A stretch of DNA of 64,000 bases from Sphingomonas sp. CROZ-RG-20F-R02-07 (lineage in GTDB: Bacteria; Pseudomonadota; Alphaproteobacteria; Sphingomonadales; Sphingomonadaceae). The stretch lies in the NCBI RefSeq assembly GCF_022662335.1, contig NZ_JAKNQJ010000004.1:62001-126000 (forward strand), read 5' to 3'. The stretch's first letter is position 1; each line of letters begins with the position of its first letter. Below the pieces are notes generated by a model. It worked only from the letters and a program-made list of their open reading frames with translations. It was not told the origin of the DNA and made no database searches. Of this stretch, positions 28,255-33,539 are shown in pieces. The translations under genes were made by a program, and so were the position numbers.

Positions 28255-29018
28255 GCGAGATCGACGACAGCCGGGCCCCGCTGCTCGATCACCTCATCGA
28301 GCTGCGCCGGCGTCTGCTGTATTGTACGGCGGCCATCGCGGTTACCTTTTGCGCCTCGCTCTATTTCTCACGCGAGATCTTCGGCTTTCTGCTTCACCCG
28401 CTGAAGGCCGCGGGTCAGAATACGGTGATCTACACCCAGATCTTTGAGGCGTTTTTCGTTCAGGTGAAGGTCGCGTTCTTCGCGGCGATGATGCTGTCGT
28501 TTCCGGTGATCGCCAACCAACTGTGGCAGTTCGTGGCACCGGGCCTTTATCGCAAGGAACGCCGGGCGCTTCTGCCGTTCATCTTCGCGACGCCGGTGCT
28601 GTTCCTGTCGGGGGCGGCGCTCGCCTATTTCGTTGCGGTGCCGATGGCGCTTCACTATCTGCTCGGCTTCCAGGGCAGCGTCGGTGGCGTGACACAACAG
28701 GCGCTCCCGGCGATCGGCAATTACCTGTCGTTCATCCAGCAATTTCTCTTCGGTTTCGGCCTGGCGTTCCTGCTGCCGGTGTTGCTGATGCTGCTGGAGC
28801 GCGCTGGGATCGTCACGCGCAAGCAACTGGTGGGCGCGCGGCGCTATGCGATCGTGGCGTCGGTCGCGATCGCCGCGGTGCTCACGCCGCCCGATCTGAT
28901 GAGCCAGGTGCTGCTCGCGGTGCCGCTCATCATTCTCTATGAGGCCGCGCTGATCGGGATCTGGTTCACCGAGCGCAAACGCGCCAAGGATGCGGCCAAG
29001 GACGTAGTCTCCGCCTGA
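28251..29018 (+). CDS. tatC: Sec-independent translocase subunit TatC
   Basis: A 255-residue six-helix membrane protein. Recognisable blocks are APLLDHLIELRRRLLY at the N-terminus, the first periplasmic loop leading to KVAFFAAMMLSFPVIANQLWQFVAPGL and the later RRYAIVASVAIAAVLTPPD. It binds the twin-arginine signal. It is the last gene of scpAB-tatABC and is followed by a perfect 13-base hairpin. Confidence 0.97.
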   Translation: MSEIDDSRAPLLDHLIELRRRLLYCTAAIAVTFCASLYFSREIFGFLLHPLKAAGQNTVIYTQIFEAFFVQVKVAFFAAMMLSFPVIANQLWQFVAPGLYRKERRALLPFIFATPVLFLSGAALAYFVAVPMALHYLLGFQGSVGGVTQQALPAIGNYLSFIQQFLFGFGLAFLLPVLLMLLERAGIVTRKQLVGARRYAIVASVAIAAVLTPPDLMSQVLLAVPLIILYEAALIGIWFTERKRAKDAAKDVVSA

Positions 29019-29032
29019 ACCGCATATGCGAA

Positions 29033-29062
29033 AAGGGCTCTCGCATCGCTGCGAGAGCCCTT
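29033..29062. terminator. Bidirectional terminator between tatC and the entericidin-like gene
   Basis: AAGGGCTCTCGCA-TCGC-TGCGAGAGCCCTT is a perfect 13-base stem with a 4-base loop. It lies between the convergent tatC and entericidin-like genes and can act in both directions. Confidence 0.8.
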
Positions 29063-29084
29063 GGTCATGCGTTCCGGTGTAGCC

Positions 29085-29225
29085 TTACTTGGCGCCCGAA
29101 TTGTCGGCCGCCTTGGTGACCGTCTTGCCTGCCGAGCTGACGTCCTTGCCGGCGCCGGCGACGGTGTTGCACGCGCTCACCATCAGCATGCCCGCGACCA
29201 TCGTCAATCCAACCAGTTTACGCAT
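29085..29225 (-). CDS. Entericidin-like small lipoprotein
   Basis: The 46-residue protein has a lipoprotein signal (MRKLVGLTMVAGMLMVSACN, Cys about 20) followed by a short amphipathic mature part rich in Gly/Ala/Lys (TVAGAGKDVSSAGKTVTKAA), as in entericidin A/B. Entericidin B is a stationary-phase, sigma-S-controlled bacteriolytic lipoprotein in enterobacteria; here the gene lies beside the general stress response locus, downstream of a consensus EcfG promoter and two hairpins. AGGAG is 6-7 bases before the ATG at 29225. The longer frame from 29294 would bury the signal. Confidence 0.85.
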   Translation of the reverse strand: MRKLVGLTMVAGMLMVSACNTVAGAGKDVSSAGKTVTKAADNSGAK

Positions 29226-29260
29226 GTTCGATCTCCTAAAAGCGTGGGTAACCCCGCGAA

Positions 29261-29290
29261 ATAGTGCACGGAACGACCGTCCTTCGTCAA
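29261..29290 (-). promoter_or_regulatory. Possible sigma-70-like promoter of the entericidin-like gene
   Basis: On the minus strand TTGACG (29285-29290) and CACTAT (29261-29266) are 18 bases apart. The -35 matches five of six positions, the -10 only three. If used, the lipoprotein would not need the upstream stress promoter. Confidence 0.3.
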
Positions 29291-29330
29291 TCATGGCGAA
29301 GTCGTCGACGGGCGCCTGCTTTAAATGTGA

Positions 29331-29420
29331 AGACCCGGAAACGTCACCGGGGGGGAGGGTGGACGCTTCCGGGTCTATGGCTGGATAGCGAAAGCGGGGG
29401 GCATAAGGTCGCTATCCGAA
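29331..29420 (-). ncRNA. Candidate stress-induced small RNA: two hairpins with C-rich loops
   Basis: Read on the minus strand, the DNA just after an EcfG promoter folds into two hairpins. Hairpin 1: GGATAGCGA (29409-29417) pairs with TCGCTATCC (29383-29391), loop rich in C (a run of six). Hairpin 2: AGACCCGGAAGCGTC pairs with GACGTTTCCGGGTCT (arms 29362-29376 and 29331-29345), 15 pairs of which one is G-U on this strand; on the plus strand that pair would be an A-C mismatch, so the minus strand is the better folding one. Its loop contains CCTCC followed by more Cs, which is complementary to ribosome binding sites, as in the CCUCC-loop small RNAs known in alphaproteobacteria. No T run follows, so the 3' end is uncertain and read-through into the entericidin-like gene is possible. 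No coding frame is seen here. Confidence 0.55.
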
Positions 29421-29426
29421 GGTCAT

Positions 29427-29451
29427 AACGGTGATCGGGAAAGGAGGTTCC
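29427..29451 (-). promoter_or_regulatory. Consensus EcfG (general stress sigma factor) promoter
   Basis: On the minus strand GGAAC (29447-29451) and CGTT (29427-29430) are separated by 16 bases, an exact fit to the alphaproteobacterial EcfG consensus GGAAC-N16/17-CGTT. It points away from phyP towards the two hairpins (start site expected near 29420) and then the entericidin-like gene. Confidence 0.75.
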
Positions 29452-29496
29452 GGCGGGGCAGGGGTTTTTCTCCGCTTTGCCGAAAGCGCCCCGTCG

Positions 29497-31101
29497 TCAA
29501 TCGCGCCCCGTCACGCTGATCGCGATCTCATAGGCGCCGACGAGCGGGTCATGGTGCAGGGGCGCGCGCAATTGGCGCGACAGGCCTTCCATCACGCGGC
29601 CATAGCGCGTGCCGGCGAGATCGCGGAGTAGATCGCTATCCACCAGCGACCTCGAGACGACGCGCAGCAGCGCCTTTCCGGGGTCCTCGGCGGGCTTCAC
29701 GGCCACGCGGATCTGGGCGGATGGGTCGCAGTTGATCGCCAGCTCGATCGTCTCGGTCACGAGGAACGCCACGGCGACGGCGACGTCCTGATTGACGAGA
29801 TAGGGGTCGATATCGATCGCGATACCGATTGCCGTCGATCCCTCGGGTGCGGTCGCGCGGATATTGGCGGCGAGCTCGCCGATCACCGCGCGCAGGTTCA
29901 GCCCGCGATTTTCCTCCATCTCCGCGAAATGGTTGCGATGGACGACTGCGAGCGCGTCGACGCGGCGCTGGATCGAGGAATAGGCCGCCGTCGCATCTGC
30001 GCTGCGCGCGCCGCGCGCATGGAAGTTGATGAGGCTGGAGATCACCTGAAGATTGTTCTTCACACGGTGATGCACCTCGCGCGTCAGCTTGGTCTGGCGG
30101 ACGAGCCCCTCGGCCAGCCCGGCCTCGTGCAGCGCGACGGTGCGGCTGATCGCGCGGAACGTGTCGCCCAGCTCGCGGATCTCCTGCGCCGGCATCTGGT
30201 GGAGCGTACCCGGATCGATCACCTCGCCCGGCGTGAACGCCGCGACGCTGGTGCGCAGCGCACGCAAGGGGCGGATCAACAGCCGATCGACCACGAACCA
30301 GGCGATGCTCGCCGCCGCGGCCCACATCAGCAGCGGCAGCAGCAGGGCGATCACCAGCGGCGACGTGATCGGCGCGCTGCGAACGCTGGTGCGCAAGGCG
30401 AGCCCCGCCACCCCCAGGTCGATCCGCATCGTCTCCATGCGATCAAGCGGCTGGGCATCGGGGATCGACCCGAGGATCAGCGACCGCGACCCGTGGATCA
30501 GTTCGCTGCCATAGGGCGTCGCGTGCGCGGTGGGCAGGCCGATCCGCGCCAGAAACGCCTTGGGAAAGAATGCGCGAGCGACGGTCCGGCGTCCCGGTCC
30601 GGCCACCGCCATGACGAGGCCCTGGCCAGGCAGGATCTCGGCCACGATCGGCGTACCCATGGTGGGCAGGGCGACGCTGGCCGCGACGGGCTCACCGCAG
30701 AGCACATGGCCGACACGATCGGTGATGACGAAGCGCGTGCCGGCTACCGATTGCTGCGCGAAGACGCCCTGCGCGCGCGCGCAGCTCGGGGCGTCCGCGG
30801 GGTCGGCGCCGAGTGCGTTCACCGCGACGCGCAGCGCGGTCATGTCGCCCACCAGCTCGATCGCGATCGAGCGCGCGCTTTCGTCCGCGGAGACGCGCAA
30901 CCGGGCGCGCATTTCCGCATCGGCGATCCGCGTCGTCTGCAGGGTGGCAAAGATCGCGATCAGCGCGAGCGGCAGCAACGCTGCGCTGAGGATCAGGAAC
31001 AGTTTCGCGCCGGTCTGCATCCGGGCGAGTCGCGACACCGGACTGAGTGCCGTCAGGCGATCACGTGCGATAGCGGCATCGATGGAATTGTTTGAGGCCA
31101 T
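29497..31101 (-). CDS. phyP: PhyP-like HisKA_2 sensor protein of the general stress response, degenerate ATPase domain
   Basis: A 534-residue membrane sensor: helix 1 at about 32-53, a periplasmic domain of about 190 residues, helix 2 at about 247-270, a HAMP-like region and a HisKA_2 box REVHHRVKNNLQ with the phosphoacceptor at about His345. The C-terminal ATPase domain is eroded: the N-box reads VTETIELAINC, with no asparagine where VNELVTNALKH-type sequences have one, and no DxGxG is visible. In Sphingomonas PhyP lies next to phyR and acts as a PhyR phosphatase; the erosion agrees with that. The start at 31101 follows nepR by 17 bases, so nepR-phyP is probably one unit. Confidence 0.85.
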   Translation of the reverse strand: MASNNSIDAAIARDRLTALSPVSRLARMQTGAKLFLILSAALLPLALIAIFATLQTTRIADAEMRARLRVSADESARSIAIELVGDMTALRVAVNALGADPADAPSCARAQGVFAQQSVAGTRFVITDRVGHVLCGEPVAASVALPTMGTPIVAEILPGQGLVMAVAGPGRRTVARAFFPKAFLARIGLPTAHATPYGSELIHGSRSLILGSIPDAQPLDRMETMRIDLGVAGLALRTSVRSAPITSPLVIALLLPLLMWAAAASIAWFVVDRLLIRPLRALRTSVAAFTPGEVIDPGTLHQMPAQEIRELGDTFRAISRTVALHEAGLAEGLVRQTKLTREVHHRVKNNLQVISSLINFHARGARSADATAAYSSIQRRVDALAVVHRNHFAEMEENRGLNLRAVIGELAANIRATAPEGSTAIGIAIDIDPYLVNQDVAVAVAFLVTETIELAINCDPSAQIRVAVKPAEDPGKALLRVVSRSLVDSDLLRDLAGTRYGRVMEGLSRQLRAPLHHDPLVGAYEIAISVTGRD

Positions 31102-31118
31102 GGCCGTTCGGCCGGCCG

Positions 31119-31301
31119 TCAGTCGAGCTTGCCGAGCAGGTCGAGCATCTCGTCGGGAACCGATTCTTCGACGGTTTTCTGATAGATCGACCGAAGCGCC
31201 GTGCCCATGTCGCGATCCTTGTTCTGGACCCTGGCTCCGGATAAATCGGGCTGCTTGGTCTTTGGCGTGTCGTGGCCCAAACTGAAAACATCCCCCTGCA
31301 C
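31119..31301 (-). CDS. nepR: Anti-sigma factor NepR
   Basis: The C-terminal half is clear NepR: DRDMGTALRSIYQKTVEESV, then PDEMLDLLGKLD, the two helices that clamp either EcfG or the sigma-like domain of PhyR. There is no ATG in frame. GTG at 31301 gives 60 residues; TTG at 31280, 9 bases after a GGGGGA site, gives 53. Both keep the functional helices. An ATG near 31294 is in the wrong frame. It is divergent from phyR and upstream of phyP, and an EcfG-type promoter lies about 90 bases before it, making a feedback loop. Confidence 0.9.
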   Translation of the reverse strand: MQGDVFSLGHDTPKTKQPDLSGARVQNKDRDMGTALRSIYQKTVEESVPDEMLDLLGKLD

Positions 31302-31388
31302 GCCCGCACGTGAACGCGATAACAAACGATCTATCCCGAAGACCGGCCGGAAATCCAGCCGGGCGCATACGCGATTTGGTGTCCCTGA

Positions 31389-31413
31389 AACCAAATTGCA
31401 TCTCGATGGTTCC
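31389..31413 (-). promoter_or_regulatory. EcfG-type promoter of nepR-phyP
   Basis: On the minus strand GGAAC (31409-31413) and GGTT (31389-31392) are 16 bases apart, one mismatch from the EcfG consensus GGAAC-N16/17-CGTT. It is oriented towards nepR, whose expression is known to be EcfG-dependent in relatives. Confidence 0.6.
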
Positions 31414-31434
31414 CGGTCAGACCGAAAAATCCGT

Positions 31435-31450
31435 CCTACGTCAACGTAGG
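31435..31450. promoter_or_regulatory. Palindrome in the nepR-phyR divergent region
   Basis: CCTACGT-CA-ACGTAGG is a perfect 7-base inverted repeat with a 2-base spacer, an operator-like arrangement for a dimeric regulator. It lies 22 bases upstream of the EcfG-type promoter of nepR and 83 bases before phyR. No known factor is assigned. Confidence 0.45.
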
Positions 31451-31532
31451 CGGCCATTTCGCGGAAATGACATTGCAACGCGGCGGCCACCGGGACAGAT
31501 GGAGGCCGCCATTCAGGGAGTATCCGTTACCC

Positions 31533-32339
31533 ATGTCGCTCGGACAGCAACTCGCACCGCATCTCCCCTTCCTGCGGCGCTACGGCCGGGCCCTGACGGG
31601 CAGCCAGAATCATGGCGACAAATATGTCCGTGCGACGCTCGAGGCGATCGTCGCCGCGCCCGCCGAATTCCCGAAGGACGTTGATCCGCGTCTCGGCCTC
31701 TACAAGATGTTCCAGGGCATCTGGAATTCGACCAACTACGACGAGCTGGGCGACGAGGCGGCGGGCGACAGCCCGGAAGGCCATGAGGCGACCGCGCGCG
31801 CGCGGCTTGCCCGGATGACGCCGCTGTCGCGTCAGGCGCTGCTGCTGACGGCGATGGAGGGCTTTACGCCCGAGGATGCGGCTTATTTGATCGAGGTCGA
31901 GCCGAGCGAGCTGGATGATCTCGTCGCCGAGGCGATGCGGGAGATCGAGCAGCAGACCCGCGCGCGCGTGCTCATCATCGAGGACGAGCCGCTGATCGCG
32001 ATGGATATCGAGACGATCGTCCGCGATCTCGGCCATGACGTGACCGGCGTGGCGGTGACCCGCGACGAGGCCGTGGGGCTTGCGATGGAGGATCGCCCCG
32101 GGCTGGTTCTGGCCGACATTCAGCTTGCCGACGACAGTTCGGGCATCGATGCGGTGAAGGACATCTTGGCCGAGTTCGAGGTTCCGGTGATCTTCATCAC
32201 CGCCTTCCCCGAGCGGCTGCTGACGGGCGAACGGCCCGAGCCGACCTTCCTCATCACCAAGCCGTTCCAGCGATCGACGGTGAAGGCGGCGATCAGCCAG
32301 GCGCTGTTCTTCGACCAGAGCACGGTGCCGGCGGTATAA
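31533..32339 (+). CDS. phyR: Response regulator PhyR (sigma-like domain plus receiver)
   Basis: A 268-residue anti-anti-sigma factor. Residues 1-140 resemble an ECF sigma factor (region 2 then region 4, MTPLSRQALLLTAMEGFTPED), and residues 144-265 form a receiver with VLIIEDEPLIAMD, phospho-acceptor at about Asp195 (LVLADIQLAD) and KPF lysine (LITKPFQ). When phosphorylated, its sigma-like part binds NepR and frees EcfG. The ATG at 31533 is chosen over 31467 because MSLGQQLAPHLPFLRRYGRA is the usual N-terminus. It is divergent from nepR and upstream of a small membrane peptide and ecfG. Confidence 0.97.
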   Translation: MSLGQQLAPHLPFLRRYGRALTGSQNHGDKYVRATLEAIVAAPAEFPKDVDPRLGLYKMFQGIWNSTNYDELGDEAAGDSPEGHEATARARLARMTPLSRQALLLTAMEGFTPEDAAYLIEVEPSELDDLVAEAMREIEQQTRARVLIIEDEPLIAMDIETIVRDLGHDVTGVAVTRDEAVGLAMEDRPGLVLADIQLADDSSGIDAVKDILAEFEVPVIFITAFPERLLTGERPEPTFLITKPFQRSTVKAAISQALFFDQSTVPAV

Positions 32340-32409
32340 ACGGGACGGTTCCCGCGGGATAAACAAGACAGTTACGGAGCCAAAACGGGTTTCGCGTGTT
32401 GGGACGATC

Positions 32410-32547
32410 ATGGCTGATCCGAATGAACGCATCGAAGTCGAGGCACAGGACGCACGGGCGGGCGCGACGCCCGGCGTCACCCGCTATGTGCTCGGCATAT
32501 CGCTGATATTGATCGTGGCGATCTTTGCGTTTCTTATTCTGCGCTGA
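32410..32547 (+). CDS. 45-residue single-pass membrane peptide between phyR and ecfG
   Basis: The frame codes for a polar, acidic head (MADPNERIEVEAQDARAGAT) and a hydrophobic C-terminal helix (YVLGISLILIVAIFAFLILR), so a tail-anchored inner-membrane peptide. A GGGACG stretch precedes the ATG at 32410. It stands 70 bases after phyR and 93 bases before ecfG on the same strand, and codon use is like its neighbours. The function is unknown; position suggests that it is co-expressed with the stress regulators. Confidence 0.65.
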   Translation: MADPNERIEVEAQDARAGATPGVTRYVLGISLILIVAIFAFLILR

Positions 32548-32640
32548 GGTATCTCAGTGCATCCGCTGGCAAATGTCGGCGTCGAGTCTTATGTAGGCGA
32601 CCGTGCGTGGAGCACGACGAGCGGGGTTGAGGCCATTTCC

Positions 32641-33288
32641 ATGAACGATACGACGCCGCGCGACAGCGATGACGGCGAAGAAGAACTGGTCGTCGTCGAA
32701 CACGTCTCGCTCTCCGATCCCGAGTTCAAGACTCAATTGGCGCAGGTCATTCCGCATCTTCGCGCGTTCGGTCGCTCGCTTTCGGGCAGCCGCGATCTGG
32801 CCGACGATCTCGTTCAGGAAACGCTGCTGAAGGCATGGGCGGCGCGCAAGCGCTTTCAAGCCGGCACGAACATGCGCGCATGGACGTTCATCATCCTGCG
32901 CAATCTGTATCTGTCGCAAATGCGCCGCGCGCGGTTCAAGGGCGAGTGGGACGATCTCGTCGCCGACCGCATCCTGGCGGCGCCCGCGAGCCAGGATCGC
33001 CATGTCGAACTGGGCGACATGCAGCGCGCGCTGATGCATCTGCCGCAGCCCCAGCGCGAGGCGCTGATCCTCGTCGGCGCAGGCGGCTTCGCCTATGAAG
33101 AGGCCGCCGAAATCTGCAATGTGGCGGTCGGCACGATCAAGAGCCGGGTGGCGCGTGGCCGCGTGGCGCTCGAGACCATTCTGACGAACGGATCGCTCCC
33201 CTCGCGCCGCAGCCATGAGGTTGATGTCACGAAGACGGCGCTCGACACGATCATGGGTGAAGTCGAGGATCTGAGCCGCGGCCGCTAG
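32641..33288 (+). CDS. ecfG: General stress response ECF sigma factor EcfG
   Basis: A 215-residue ECF sigma factor. Region 2 includes LSGSRDLADDLVQETLLKAW and NMRAWTFIILRNLYLSQMRR; region 4 includes LPQPQREALILVGAGGFAYE and the helix-turn-helix AEICNVAVGTIKSRVARGR. It directs transcription from GGAAC/CGTT promoters and is held by NepR. The start at 32641 (MNDTTPRDSDDGEEE) has GAGG about 9 bases upstream; the in-frame extension to 32557 looks like leader. No good EcfG promoter is seen right before it. It converges with the NepR-like gene with 9 bases between. Confidence 0.95.
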   Translation: MNDTTPRDSDDGEEELVVVEHVSLSDPEFKTQLAQVIPHLRAFGRSLSGSRDLADDLVQETLLKAWAARKRFQAGTNMRAWTFIILRNLYLSQMRRARFKGEWDDLVADRILAAPASQDRHVELGDMQRALMHLPQPQREALILVGAGGFAYEEAAEICNVAVGTIKSRVARGRVALETILTNGSLPSRRSHEVDVTKTALDTIMGEVEDLSRGR

Positions 33289-33297
33289 CCGCCAGCG

Positions 33298-33474
33298 TCA
33301 GCGGCCGATCGGGATGCGGTCGAGCTGTTCGAGCGCGTGGCGCATGTCAGTCGGCAGATCGATGCGCGAGGAGAATGCACCCTTCAGCGCCGTGCCGACC
33401 GCATCGGTTTCGCGGGGCGAGCGGACGATGAAGTCGCCCCTGTTTCCCGCGTGAAGGCTGTGTGCATGATCCAT
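33298..33474 (-). CDS. 58-residue protein resembling NepR, convergent with ecfG
   Basis: The product begins MDHAHSLHAGNRGDFIVRSP and ends LPTDMRHALEQLDRIPIGR. Its second half can be laid on NepR: ETDAVGTALKGAF against DRDMGTALRSIY, and LPTDMRHALEQLD against VPDEMLDLLGKLD, with a two-residue gap between helices. This is my reading by eye; no profile search was done. If right, it is a second anti-sigma-like protein beside ecfG. The ATG at 33474 is preferred; a GTG at 33495 would add seven residues. An AGGGG stretch lies about 10 bases upstream. Otherwise it is a hypothetical sphingomonad protein. Confidence 0.6.
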   Translation of the reverse strand: MDHAHSLHAGNRGDFIVRSPRETDAVGTALKGAFSSRIDLPTDMRHALEQLDRIPIGR

Positions 33475-33539
33475 GGCGTCTACAACCCCTGACACGAATA
33501 TTTGTTGCGAGTCGGGGCAAGAGGCGGAGCGGAAGCTGC

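Noticed and set aside
31061..31309. ATG near 31294 as the NepR start
   Set aside because: It opens a different frame (MFSVWATT...) that does not encode the NepR helices.
32376..32400. GGAGC-N17-GTT upstream of the 45-residue gene as an EcfG promoter
   Set aside because: It differs from the consensus in both elements and would start transcription almost at the ATG.
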